Of a stretch of DNA of 64,000 nt, positions 36,309-48,423 are shown in pieces. The position numbers and the translations under genes were made by a program. Source of the DNA: Saururus chinensis. Its lineage: Eukaryota; Streptophyta; Magnoliopsida; Piperales; Saururaceae. Below the pieces are notes generated by a model. That model ran no database searches, was not told the DNA's origin, and saw only the letters and a program-made list of their open reading frames with translations. Each line of letters starts with the position of its first letter. The first letter of the stretch is position 1. The DNA lies in NCBI GenBank assembly GCA_035235625.1, contig CP141141.1:22131968-22195967 (forward strand). Reading direction: 5' to 3'.

Positions 36309-36586
36309 TGGTGTTGATTTGTTACTAAATTAGCTTTAGGATAATTCTAGATACTTTAGTTTCAGTTTACTTATTTTTTAGTTTAATTCTTAGTTTCTTA
36401 CCTTCTTTTAATTTTATCTTATAGGTTGAGTTGAAGGTGCTCTCTACACTTGTGGCCACAAGTGGACATTGACAAGCTTCTCTTCGGTTTGCAAGATCCT
36501 TTTTCACTTTTTATTCTTTTTCCTTAGTTATTTTTGCTTCATCTTTCTCTTTTTATACTTTAAATTGTGTGGTGTGTTTGTTGTGT

Positions 36587-38230
36587 ATGCGTGGTCGTCG
36601 CCTCCTTACTCCCCGATTAGTGCCATTTGACCACGAGCCTGAGCGGACATCTAGGAGAGTTGAGTTGCCCTCGACCTACATCCCTACACCCCCTAACTCT
36701 CCCACCAATTCCTCCACCCATACTACCTCTACCATCATCATGGCTGAACATCAGTTAGATGCACCACTCAAAGCTCTAAGGGAGTATTACACTCCCAATG
36801 AGTACACTTCCCCTTCATGCATTAGGTTGCCGGCGCTTGCTGCTCAAAATTATGAAATTAAGCCCAATGTTATTCAAATGCTTCCATCTTTTTGTGGACT
36901 TAATAATGAAAACCCGTATAGGCACCTAGATGACTTCTTAGAAATATGCACAACTTTTAAGCTCTCAAATTTAACCGATGAAGCTGTTAAACTTCGCCTT
37001 TTTCCTTTCACATTAAAAGATAAGGCTAAGGAATGGCTTCACTCTTTAGAGCCAGACACTATCACAACTTGGGCCCAAATGCAACAAGAATTCCTTAAAA
37101 AGTACTTCCCCATAGGTAAGACCAACCAAATGAGAAAGGCCATAACCACCTTTGCCCAACTTCCCACTGAACAGTTCCATGAGAGTTGGGATAGACTTAA
37201 GGACCTTCTTAGGAGGTGTCCTCATCATGCTGTCCCTAAGTGGCAATTAGTGCAACGTTTTTATGAGGGTCTTACTGAACAAAACCGTCATCTTGTTGAT
37301 GCAAGTTGTGGGGGTACCTTTTTACTAAAAATTGAAAATGAGGCATGGAAACTTTTTGAGGACTTGAGTGAAAATTCTCTTCAACATACTGCGTTGAATA
37401 GAAATGAGAGTGGCCTATCTACCTTAAACAATGCCCCCTCTAGGGGTGGCTTATATGAAGTTAAAAATCCATTAGACATCTCCTCTAAAGTTGATACCTT
37501 AAGTAGGAAGCTTGACCTCCTTATAACTTCAACACATCAGCCCACTCCCTTCACTCAAGATGCATGCACAATATGCCTTAGCCCAGCCCATACTATTATA
37601 GAGTGCCCCTCTGCCTCTCAATTTCTTGAGCTTGTCCAAGACCATGTGAATGCTACCCAATCCTTCCCTAGGGCTGAGAATAATCCATTTTCAAACACAT
37701 ATAACCCTGGGTGGAGGAATCATCCTAACTTTTCCTGGCGGGCACAAAACCAAGGGGTTATGGGTAACCAAGTTCATAGGCAACCATTCCAAGTCCCACC
37801 AGCCCATATCCACCAACCTCAAGTCCAACATCCATATGTCTAACCTAATAGGAGTCCAAGCTTTGAAGAAAAGGTCTTGAGTGCCCTCGAAGGCATTCAA
37901 TCACAATCCCAACTCCTTCACTCTCACACACAATCTATAGCAAAGTTAGAAGCCCAAATTGGACAACTAGCCAATGCTATAAATAAGAGAGATACAGGAA
38001 CATTGCTGAGTCAGCCCCAACAAAACCCTAAAGGTCAAAGTGGAGTAGAGATAGTCCATTTCTCTAATGAACAAGTTCAGTCCATAACTACCCTTAGGAG
38101 TGGTCGACACATTGATAATCAAGTTGGAGAGGAGTCCTTAGGTACTACAAATGAAAGGTTAGATAATTCAGCCCCTAATGAGCCTCAAGTAGAAGTTAGT
38201 GCACCACATGAGAAGGAGTGCACAGCTTAA
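36587..38230 (+). pseudogene. Element D gag (internal stop)
   Basis: The first ATG of the frame is at 36587; MAEHQ at 36740 is an alternative start. Order: Pro/Ser-rich N terminus; retrotransposon gag domain at about 36890-37370 (RHLDDFLEICTTFKLSNLTD, KDKAKEWLHSLEPDTITTW, KKYFPIGKTNQMRKAI); CX2CX4HX4C zinc knuckle (CTICLSPAHTIIEC, about 37564-37605); then a Gln-rich coiled-coil-like section (SIAKLEAQIGQLANAI). TAA at 37841-37843 interrupts the frame; element A has CAA at this codon, so it is a C-to-T change. The frame ends at 38228-38230 because about 28 bases present in A are deleted near 38218, which uncouples gag from protease. Gag builds the particle and binds the RNA. Confidence 0.92.
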
Positions 38231-38239
38231 GACCACTTC

Positions 38240-41200
38240 AGAGGGATCTTACATCCTTAGGGCACCTTTTCCTCAGTGTCTTCACATGGCCCCAACATTT
38301 CGGAAGAACACATCTAAGATGGATGATATTCTTGAGACTTTTAAACAAGTCAAAATTAATCTCCCCCTCTTAGATGCCATTAAGCAAGTCCCTGCTTATG
38401 CTAAGTTCCTTAAAGACCTATGTACTCAAAAGCGTAAATCTAAGACCCATGTGTCTAAGAAGGTCTTTCTCACCGAGCAAGTTAGCTCCCTTTTGAAGTT
38501 TGACACCCCACCTAAGTATAAGGACCCTGGAGTGCCAATTATTTCTTGTGTCATAGGCGATCACTCCATTCATAGAGCCCTCCTTGATCTTGGTGCGAGT
38601 GTTAATCTACTCCCTTACTCGGTGTATGAGCAATTAGGGTTAGGTGAATTGCAACCTACATTAGTTACCTTACAGCTAGCCGACCATTCTGTGCGTAAGC
38701 CTCGAGGAGTCATTGAGGATGTCTTAGTGAAAGTTGACCGGTTCTTCTTCCCTGTTGACTTTCTTGTCTTAGATATGGAACCGGTCTGTAATACTACACA
38801 TCAAATTCCCGTCATTCTAGGTCGCCCCTTCCTTGCCACTGCTAATGCTTGTATCAATTGTCGAACGGGAGTGATGGAGATATCCTTTGGGAATATGAAT
38901 GTGAGGCTGAATGTGTTCCATGCATCTAACCAACCACTTGTTGAGTGTGACTTTGAGTGCTTAATGGTTGACCATTTAGATGACCTAGTAAATGAAGCCC
39001 TTCCCCTTACCCTAATGAGAGATGTTCTTGAATTAACTTTACTACACCCAGGGTTAGAGGAGTCCCTTATTGATCCATCTTTGGAGGAGGCCCATAGCCA
39101 ACTAGCGGCTGCTAGTGTTCACGAGTCTTCCTCTTGGAAGTTTCAGGTAGAGCCCTTACCTATATCAGCCTCCACACCTCTTAAACCCTCCATAGAGTCA
39201 CCACCTCAGCTTGAATTGAAAAACTTACCCAGTTCTCTTAAGTATGCCTTCTTAGGACCTAAGGACACTCTTCCAGTCATTATTTCCTCTAGTTTGACTA
39301 GTGACCAAGAGAGTAGATTGCTTACCATCCTTGTCACGCATAGGAGAGCCATAGGATGGACGGTAGCTGACCTTAGGGGGATTGACCCATCCATTTGTAT
39401 GCATAGGATCCACTTAGAAGATAATGCCAAACCCTCGAACCAAGGACAACGAAGGTTGAACCCTAACATGCAGGAGGTAGTCATGAAGGAGGTGGTTAAG
39501 CTTTTAGATGCAGGTATCATATACCCTATCTCTGATAGTGAGTCGGTGAGTCCTACCTAGGTTGTTCCAAAGAAGTTTGGATTTACTGTTAAGTCAAATT
39601 CATTAGGAGAGTTAGTCCCTATTAGGGAAACCACAGGGTGGAGAGTGTGTATAGACTACCGGAAGCTAAATTCAATGACCCGAAAGGACCATTTTCCCTT
39701 GCCATTTATTGACCAGATCTTAGAGAAACTAGCAGGTCAGGACTTCTATTGTTTTCTAGATGGCTACTCAGGGTATAATCAGGTACCTGTGTTTCCGGGA
39801 GATCAGGAGAAGACCACCTTCACTTGTCTGTTTGGTACATTTGCTTATAGACGTATGCCATTTGGTTTGTGTAATGCACCTGCTACATTTCAGCGTTGTA
39901 TGATGTCCATATTTTCTGACATGATTGATAAATTTTTAGAAGTTTTTATGGATGATTTTTCTATTTTTGGTGCTTCGTTTGATGAGTGTCTCCTTAATTT
40001 ATCTCTTGTGCTTAAACGTTGTGAGGAGACTAATTTGGTTTTGAGTTGGGAAAAGAGTCATTTTATGGTTCAAGAGGGCATTGTTTTAGGTCATATTGTT
40101 TCTAAACGTGGTATAGAAGTAGACAAGGCCAAAGTTGACCTTATAGCTAACCTGCCTCCCCCCACTACAGTGAGACAGGTTCGTTCCTTTCTTGGCCATG
40201 CCGGTTTCTATAGGCGATTCATTAAGGACTTTAGTAAGATTTCTCAGCCATTGTGTCATTTGTTGGCTCATGATGTATCTTTTGATTTTGATGATGCTTG
40301 TATGAAATCTTTTACAAAGCTTCGTACACTCCTCTCTACCACACCTATCATTCAGCCCCCTGACTACTCCCTACCCTTTGAGATTATGTGTGATGCCTCG
40401 ACTATCTTTGTGGGTGCAGTCCTTGGCCAAAGAGTGAACAAAGTCCCCCATGTCATTTATTATGCTAGTAAGACCCTTTCTGATGCCCAATTGAATTATA
40501 CCACCACAGAAAAGGAATTGCTAGTTGTTGTCTATGCCTTAGATAAATTCCGATCTTACCTTTTAGGGTCCAAAATCATTATCTTTTCTGACCATGCAGC
40601 CTTACGCTACCTTCTTTCTAAGAAGGATACTAAGCCTAGGCTCATCCGATGGATTTTGCTCCTTCAAGAGTTTGATTATGAAATTAAAGACAAGAAAGGT
40701 GTTGAGAATGTTGTGGCTGATCATTTGTCTAGGATCTTACTTGAGGAACCTTCTCACCCTGAACCACTTTATGACTCTTTCCCCGATGAGCAACTCTTTG
40801 TTGTCTCTACCCATACACCCCCCTGGTTTGCTCATATTGTTAATTATCATGTTGTGGGTCGCATTCCCTCTAATTGGACTAAACAAGACAAGGATTTATT
40901 CTTTTCTCATGTTAAGCACTATTATTGGGATGACCCTGATCTTTTTAAGTTTTGTTCTGACCAGATTATTCGTCGATGTGTGCCTGATAGTGAATTTCAT
41001 AGTATTCTCACATTTTGTCACTCTCACGCCTGTGGCGGTCATTTTGGGGGAAAGAAAACAGCTGCTAAGGTTCTTCAAAGTGGATTCTACTGGCCCACCT
41101 TGTTTAAGGATGCTCATGAGTTTTGTAAGTCTTGTGATAGATGTCAGCGACTAGGGGCCCTTTCTCGGAGAGACATGATGCCTCTCCAACCTATCCTCAT

Positions 41201-42119
41201 TGTAGAGATTTTTGATGTTTGGGGAATCGATTTTATGGGACCATTCCCACCCTCCTTTGGCTACACTTATATTTTGGTCGCCGTCGATTATGTCTCCAAA
41301 TGGATTGAAGCCATAGCGACGAAAACCAATGACCATAAGGTTGTGGTGGCATTTATCAAGGAACATATTTTTTGTCGATTTGGTACACCTAGAGCAATTA
41401 TTAGTGATGGGGGTAGCCACTTTTGTAACCGTTCTTTTGACTCTCTTCTTCGAAGATATTCTGTCACACATAAAGTTGCCACCCCCTACCATCCTCAGAC
41501 TAGTAGTCAAGTAGAGGTGTCCAATTGTGAGATTAAGAGAATCCTTGAGAAAACTATGCGCCCTAATCGAAAAGATTGGTCCATGCGTCTTAATGATGCC
41601 TTATGGGCATATCGGACCGCATATAAAGCCCCCATTGGCATGTCTCCTTACCGTCTTGTTTATGGTAAGGCGTGTCACTTACCCGTTGAGTTGGAGCACC
41701 GTGCTTTTTGGGCCATTAAATCATTTAATTTTGACATGGACAAAGCTGGTACCCACCGCAAACTCCAACTTAATGAATTAGAAGAGATGCGTCATGAAGC
41801 TTATGAGAGTGCCAAATTATATAAACAAAGGACTAAGGCTTTACATGATCGCTTAATCCATCGAAAATCCTTTGAACCTAACCAGAAAGTTTGGCTCTTT
41901 AATTCTAAATTACGCCTCTTTCCAGGTAAGCTTAGATCTCGCTGGGATGGCCCCTATGTTGTTACTCAGGTTTTTCCTCATGGAGCAATTGAAATTTCTA
42001 ACCCACGAGATAATCGAGTTTTTAAAGTTAATGGTCAGAGACTTAAGCCTGCCATTGAGAGAGATATTGAGAGGGGTGACATTGACTCCATTGATTTGAT
42101 TGCTCCATTAATACATTAA
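38240..42119 (+). pseudogene. Element D pro-pol (protease, RT, RNase H, integrase; internal stop)
   Basis: One frame with a single TAG at 39558-39560, at a codon expected to be Gln before VVPKKFGF. Protease: LLDLGASVNLLP near 38580-38615. After the stop (numbering from 39645): RT with LDGYSGYNQ (catalytic Asp 39), [20 protein letters not shown] and FMDD at 101-104; RNase H with MCDAS (250), TTEKEL (289-292), FSDHAAL (315) and VADHLS (357-362); integrase zinc region with [10 protein letters not shown] and CKSCDRC (about 459-500), then the D-D-E core at Asp 529 (GIDFMGPF), Asp 588 (ISDGGSHF) and Glu 624 (QVEVSN); and a C-terminal region with [12 protein letters not shown]. All catalytic residues are present. 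The FMDDF and QVEVSN wording is typical of the Athila clade. Confidence 0.93.
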
Positions 42120-43049
42120 GGGAGTACACATTGTCTGGCTGAAGACGATAAACTTAGCGCTTTTAGGGAGGCAACCCTTGTTTTATTCGGTTTGTTTTTA
42201 TGTTTATTTTCTCTCTTTTTCTCTAGTTTTAGTTAAATTTCTTTTATTTAATTCATGTAGTGATATTTTTTAATTTAGTAGTTTTAGTTGATTAATTCGA
42301 TTTTTATTTTTTTTAGTTTTATTTAAAAAAAAAAAATTGTGTTTACCCGTTCGATCGGTGTTACACCCGATCGATCGGCCCGTTCGATCGGTAAGTAGCC
42401 CGTTCGAACGGTCGAGTCGTCACTTTCACCTCGCACCGGCCAGTTCGGTTCCGCCGTGTTTCCTCCGCCGCGCGCCGAGTTTTTTCCTCCGCCGTCTTCC
42501 GTACCTTTTCCGGCGAGATTTTTGTCCGAAAATCATCCCTCTTCTCCGATTTTTCGTGTAGAATCCATTTCCAGAGTCCTTTTGAGCCGAATCGCCCTCT
42601 ATTTCACGCAGTACCTCTGTTTCACCGGTAAGTCCCAGATTCAATTTTTGAAATTTTCTTTCGATTTTTGACCAAATCAGGTGCAATTTGTTGTAGAAAT
42701 TTGTTAGAAACATCTTGTCTATGTTATGTTGATGATTTGGTTCAGTTTTATTGACTGATTACTGCATAAATTAGGGTGGATTTCGAATTTTTCAGTCCGC
42801 ACTGTTTTTGTCAAAAATTTCAATTTTTGATGCTTTAATGAACCAATTTATATATACTTGCTTTACGAAAAATGCTTAATTTTTACTTGTGCATATCATA
42901 TTTTAATTTGGGACATTTCTGATCATTTTTTTTTATATAGGGGTATTTTCATAATTTGATATTATTGGGCTGTGCAGAATTTTTTTTTACTTCCTTTTAG
43001 TCGCTTCACTATCACTATTAGCACTTCTGTTTGAGCTTTTTGCAGACCT
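42120..43049 (+). promoter_or_regulatory. Element D pol-env leader with motif cluster and probable intron
   Basis: An AT-rich spacer is followed at 42346-42411 by a cluster of GTTCGATCGG, CCGATCGATCGG and GTTCGAACGG motifs that is an inverted relative of the U3 module of the LTR. A GC-rich leader (42425-42625) follows. A strong donor ACCG|GTAAGT at 42628 and an acceptor TTTTTGCAG ending at 43045 bracket a 418-base AT-rich probable intron, with the ORF's ATG only five bases after the acceptor. This fits expression of the env-position ORF from a spliced message, or from an internal promoter; neither is proven by sequence. Confidence 0.55.
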
Positions 43050-44132
43050 ATGGCGCACGGTTCACGTTCTAAAGTTCCGAAGAAGAGGAAGGGCGCCCTC
43101 TCTACTTCGCGTGCTTCATCTTCCACGACCGCCGCTGTTGATCGACCTCTTCGTGCTATTTGTTATGAGCGACAAGTGGAGTTTGTCCCCACCATTACTG
43201 CTGCCCAGTCATGGCTAATGGAGCGAGATGATTGACGTTTATTTTTCTCAGAGATTGCTGCCCCTGATGCTCGCGTACATCATGAGCAGGTCCAATCTTT
43301 TTATGCATCCGCTTTTCTTAATGAGAGTGGATATATTGTCAGCACCATTTGAGGTATTACGATCACTGTCACACCAGATCTCATAGCTTCAGTGATGGGT
43401 CTCACGCGCTCTAGCTTCACCTATCCGTCTTTTGGTGATTTCACTTTTCCTGATGAGTATACTATCACGGGAACTCTTATCGGGCAGGAGCGAGGCCCAT
43501 CCCTCACATATGGATTGCCAGCTTCTCTCATGACTCGGGACTATCATTTTGCACATCTGATATTAGAGTATGACATATGGTTCCGCCGTCATGAGAAGGT
43601 TGACTACACTTTAGCTCGCCTTCTTTATGTTCTGGGTCGTGCGGAGTGGATTCACATCGATTTTCCCTCCTTTGTCTTCGCACGGATGGCAGAGATAGTC
43701 TCTGGACCAGTGGATGCTCGATTAGCTTTTCCTTTCCTTTTGGAGCGGATTTTTGTTCACTTTCAGTTGGATTTTCCTTCATATGCACCCACGAGCCGAG
43801 GTTTAGGGGTCATTTCCCAGGCGACCCTACACCGTATGATTACACATTGTCCTCCTCCACCAGCATTAGATGAGGAGAATGAGGAGGAGCCAGCCACAGA
43901 GGGTGTACCAGATGTTGCAGCTGAGCAGCACATTCCAGCACATGTTACTGCCTCTTTCCTTGAGATGGAGCATCGTCTTAGAGAACATATCGATTCTTCT
44001 CAGGCACAACTTCAGACGAGGCTTACTGCACATATAGACGCTCAGATGACTGAGATGAGAGGACTTATACAGGGACTGGTTGATTTGATTCGTAGCCAAT
44101 CAGCTCCGGCAGATGCGGATGATAGTGACTAG
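43050..44132 (+). pseudogene. Element D env-position ORF (two internal stops)
   Basis: Starts ATG at 43050 with a basic N terminus (SKVPKKRKG, possible nuclear-targeting patch) and a Ser/Thr-rich linker. The middle matches the plant retroelement domain of unknown function found downstream of Athila pol (LTRSSFTYPSFGDFTFPDEY, LARLLYVLGRAEWIHIDFPS, LERIFVHFQLDFPSY). The end has an acidic, Ala/Glu-rich stretch and a heptad-like coiled coil (FLEMEHRLREHIDSS, HIDAQMTEMRGLIQGL). There is no signal peptide or clear transmembrane segment, so an envelope function is not supported. TGA at 43233-43235 and 43350-43352 are both explained by CGA-to-TGA changes. The final stop is TAG at 44130-44132. Confidence 0.82.
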
Positions 44133-45822
44133 AGTTCTACTGATGCAGATGATTCTGATATTTAGCTATGCAGGGGCTACTTTTCTCTTTTCTTTTCTTT
44201 GTTTATTTTTATTTTTATTTTTATTTTTGTTTTGTTATCTCTTTTCTGGGAGCTTGATATTTTAGGTTTGGGAAATTGTTCTTGATATGTATGTTTCTCT
44301 TGTTTTCTCAATCCTATGTACTTCAATTTCAGATTAGTGGATTAGTTATGCTTTCAGGTGATATCTTTCTTTCCCTCTCTTACTTATTCTTGTCATTATA
44401 GTATATATTTTCTTTTACATTGAGGACAATGTTAAGTTTAGGTTTGGGGGTATAGAAAGATATTTTTCTTTCTTATTTTTCTTTTAGGATGTTTTAGAGT
44501 ATTTTTTTTCGATTTTCTTTCTCTTTTAAAAACATATGTCTGTTTTTAAAGAGATCAATTTCATGAAGAAAGTTCAAGTAATTAATTAAGTGATGAAAAT
44601 GATTAAGTGAGTAATTTCTGTTTTATTTTCTTTATCTGGGATAATTGTGCTTATATTTTTAAATCACATTCACACACTTGAAACTTGTAGGAATACAATT
44701 TTATAATTTATTACTTGTAATCTTAGTGGGATATCTTTAACTAGGTATATTTTTGAAAACTTGGCAATTGAGTAATTTTTAATGTTTTATGATAGATCTT
44801 TATGCTTGTCCATTATTTGAAAAAATGGGATAAGTGTGTGATGAAAGAAAAAAAAAAGAATGAAAAAAAAAAGTTGAAAAAAAAAGAAATAAAAATAGAT
44901 TGATTGAAAAAATATTGATGAAAAAAAAGTGAAGGTTTGTTTCTCTTTTTACTAAGTAACCGGACCTTGTGCCTAGGCAAGTATAAGGGATCGCGTCAAA
45001 AGGTGAAAAGTTGAGATAAATTCTTTTATGACTTACTTGGTTCTGTAGCCTTTATAGTTCGAGTTATTAAGCCTGAGGGGTGTTTCAACACCTAGTGCCT
45101 TGAGCCAACTGGATTAGGGACACTGGCCTAACGCTTGCTACATGGACTATTTAGAAAGCTTAATAGAACTAAGTATTGTACAAGTCATATTTTGAGGTAT
45201 ATTATGATCTTATTCCCTGAATTTAATTTAAATTTGATGGCTATTACATGAGGGTTTATTATGAGATGTTAAAGATGAAATATTGTCATTGTTATATTTT
45301 TGAGTTAGTGAATTTTAATTAGCTTGGTTAATGGGTCACATAAGATATGCTTGTTAATAGAGAGTGAAATTGTATAACTATAAAGTTTCTACACTTTATG
45401 TTTTTGAAATGTATATATGTAGTTGCACAATCATTTCTATGATGAGGTTATAGAATGGATGATTCCTTACTTGAAAGTGATCAGATCGATATTATTTACT
45501 TGTGTCAAGTATTTGTGGTTGGTTCTTTTTAAAAATAGTTGTGTGTTTTTAAAAGAAGATTGTTTTTAGAATTTTTGTTTTCTTGTTTTGTTTTATTTAT
45601 TTTCTTCGGTTTAGATGTTTATGGGTATCATTGCTGCAAACCCTCACGAGACACAACTCGTCCAACTAGGGACACCTAGGGGTTTAAAGGCTTGTTGCAT
45701 ATGCTAAATGCAATCGTGATTCCCTACGAAAGTGGCTTTTATTTATTTTATTTTTCTAGATTAGTTGTTTTGTTTTGTTTTGTTTTGCTTGAGGACTAGC
45801 AAAATATAGGTTTGGGGGTATT
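44133..45822 (+). other. Element D 3' noncoding region and polypurine tract
   Basis: About 1.7 kb without coding signal, shared with element A. It includes A-rich runs at 44842-44935, the conserved block GACACAACTCGTCCAACTAG and the tract TATAGGTTTGGGGGTATT immediately before the 3' LTR. Confidence 0.82.
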
Positions 45823-46996
45823 TGATAAGTATAATTTATGCGTTATTTTACCCTTAATTATTTTATTTTCTAGTCTCATTTAAGTGTTAATATAGGTTAA
45901 ATTATTAGATATTAAATTTAATTAGGTTAGAAAAAGCTTCCATGGTGTTTTGAATTAAATTGACTTATTTTGCAGATTCTTCATTGGCGATTGAATGGGG
46001 TCACTTACCGATCGATCGGTTACACGTGATTTTGAAGAAAATTCAGTTCAAGCGTTCGAACGGGCATCCAGGGCGATCGATCGACATAACGCGCAGATTC
46101 CTTATTTCACCCAATTTTGAGTCCTTTTCATATACAACTCATTTCTTACGGATCTAATGCCTATATAAAGACTTATTTGACACGAAATTAAGGGAGAACA
46201 AGTAGATTTTCTGAAGAGAAGAAGGAAGAAGAAGATGGAGAAGAAGCCAAAGCTTTCAATGGAGATTCAATTACTTTCTTCTACCATGGAAGGCTAAACT
46301 ATTCTTTTACTTAGGAGTTGATGAAGCTATAGATAAGTTTCAGTTTCTTTTCTTTTTAATTTAGATCTCAGTTGTGAATTATGACAATTGTATGATAAGG
46401 ATTTCCTTTTTAATGGAAGAGCTTTTTAATATTTATTCAAATCTATGTTGATTTATTGTCTTGTAGATGATAGATTGATGTGGTTTTGATATTTGCATCA
46501 ATTCTAATTTCTATGATTTAGATGAGATGGTCATACAATAGTTTTAATGTTCAGATAATTAAGGACTTGGATGAGTTATACTAAGATTAGATGGGTCATG
46601 CCTATAGCTATTTAGTGTAGATGATTCGTGCTATTGTCGAAGATAGTTCATGCCATGGAAATTAATTAATGATTCTTTCTGAAGTAATTCTAGCTTGTAG
46701 CTGAGAATACTTGTTCATATTCACACTAGATTTAGATTAAAAGTTAAGGAATTGTTATGGTTCTATAGTGGATTCGATTTCCTAAGTAAAATCTATCACA
46801 TTAATCTCTTGTTTTTAAACTAGTTATTTTCTTTTCCTTTACTTAATTTAAGTTTAAGTTGTTTTAGTTTTCAACCAGCAAATTCTTCTTTATATTTAGT
46901 AATTATTCATCCGTCCCTGAGGTTCGACAACCCTTAAATACTCATCATAGTACAATTACCTTGTACACTTGTAAAGGGTTTAATTATAAACGATCA
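45823..46996 (+). repeat. Element D 3' LTR
   Basis: 1174 bp, same boundaries as the 5' LTR. Differences from it include C-to-T changes in the U3 module (CGATCGAACG in the 5' copy, CGATTGAATG here). Confidence 0.95.
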
Positions 46997-47901
46997 GTAA
47001 GTAAACCTTATGTTTGATCCTCGTAATGTGTAAATGTCGACTTTTGCATTTGACACTTAATGATAAATGATCCTATTGTTTAGTTGACTCTAAAATGAGT
47101 ATTTTTAGCTATGTGAAAAAAAAATTTCGAGATGAAGGACTAACTCATGGGTTATAACATTAAAGGTTGAATGACTCAATGAAACACAACAAAGGAGGTC
47201 TCGATAAGTATGGAATTCAAGAAATTCGACTACTTGGGTCTCTCAGCCTTTGTGCGTTTTAGCTTCATGATATGGATGGAGCAAACAAAAGTCTCAAGCT
47301 AAATGGTGTTGTGGTATACATTTAAGGGAATTGGGGTAATCTCCTTCATATTGCCACAAAGTTTAGTGACCTATGTCTTTTTCTTTATTTGTTATGTTTA
47401 AGTTTGTGTATTGCTTGATTATAGAATATGATTGTGAAGTGTCTACATCTTTGATATATTGTTGTGGTTCTTGTTTAGCCATCACATTAGGTATATACTC
47501 ATATACTCACCATCTGTTTGATGCAGGTACCTTGCAGGATTAAAGTTCTTTTAGGAAACTAGTTGTGCAGCAAGGATGACATTGCTAGGACACTTGCATG
47601 TATAAATGTTATCTTACTTAAGGTAGATAACTTTAGGTACGTAAGTGTTAATTTATTTCATGATATTCAGACATGTACTCGGGGAAGACAATGTTCAGTT
47701 GATAATGTGGTTTGACCATGATTATTATTATATTATGATTTGGTATTCATATGTTCAAAAAATTAGTGGCTCGCACCCGCACCCCAAGATATCTTGACTA
47801 ATGTAATATTTAGATAAAAAAATATTTTTACTATTTTAATCATAAAAATAAATTTAAAAATTCTTGGTATATGACACCGACCCCTAAGGTGGGTCATAAC
47901 A
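46997..47901 (+). repeat. LTR-like remnant interrupted by element D
   Basis: Continues the sequence that precedes D at 35110. It ends GGTGGGTCATAACA at 47901, resembling the 3' ends of chromovirus-like LTRs here, with ATACTCACCATCTG sequence near 47506-47519. The beginning is not identifiable and there is no coding signal. Confidence 0.4.
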
Positions 47902-47980
47902 TTTCACATCTTTTTCTGCTCCACCTCATATCCGAGATAGTGGTTAATTCTTACAACATAGGTGTAAATATACAAGAAAC

Positions 47981-48423
47981 TCAACTTCCATGAAAGACCA
48001 CTTGAGCCCACCAATGCTCCGGAACATATGAGTATACATTGGAATACATGAAGTCATCTCGCTTAATATCCACAACGATATCACTAGTAATGTCCTGAAC
48101 TGAGCCATCTGGCAGGTGGCTCAACATTGTCCAAGACAATGAACCATCAAGGTAAGGAAATGGGATAACACCAATAAATGGCACTGGAAAGAAAGAATGT
48201 ACGGTAGTGGGTAGAACCATGTGATACTCAAGAAACTGGAAAACAATGGTTAACTGACCGAAACTACTAAAAAGCGCCACGGAGGAAGATAGTTCAGGTC
48301 CAGTTCTTTTAGATGTGCATACAACATGAGGTAGTGGGAGTCCAAGAGATTGCCAGTAAAAGGCCCTTCTTGGACCCGAGAACAAGACCACTATCAATCC
48401 AAAGTGTCCATGAAGATGCTATG
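47981..48423 (-). CDS. Unrecognised minus-strand ORF, possibly a last exon
   Basis: A minus-strand frame is open from a TAG near 48423 to TGA at 47981, over 140 codons, with coding-like composition: AFYWQSLGLPLPHVV, VALFSSFGQLTIVFQFLEYH, DGSLSWTMLSHLPDGSVQDI, SYVPEHWWAQVVFHGS. No ATG opens it in good context, so if real it is an internal or terminal exon. A second frame just upstream (about 48460-48390) reads GGGGNVTTKAIASSWTLWID and may be its continuation after a frame loss. I do not recognise the family. Aromatic and Pro residues in the middle could mark membrane-associated segments. No further exons were found, so a gene fragment captured among repeats is plausible. Confidence 0.35.

Larger units (their letters stand above)
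35111..46996 (+). mobile_element. Element D: full-length Athila-like Ty3/gypsy retrotransposon
   Basis: 11,886 bp with two 1174-bp LTRs, a tRNA-Asp-type primer site, gag, protease, RT, RNase H, integrase, an env-position ORF and a polypurine tract, in canonical Athila order. The target duplication is perfect. By hand count the LTRs differ at 17 positions (13 transitions), roughly 1.4 percent, so insertion is recent compared with A. Coding capacity is lost through four in-frame stops and one frameshifting deletion; each is described under its gene. Confidence 0.95.

Noticed and set aside
40594-41781. Alternative-frame ORFs overlapping integrase and RNase H of element D
   Set aside because: Out-of-frame shadows of the real pol frame, which contains all catalytic motifs.
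43528-44099. Antisense frames opposite the env-position ORF
   Set aside because: Shadows of the plus-strand coding sequence; no motif of their own.
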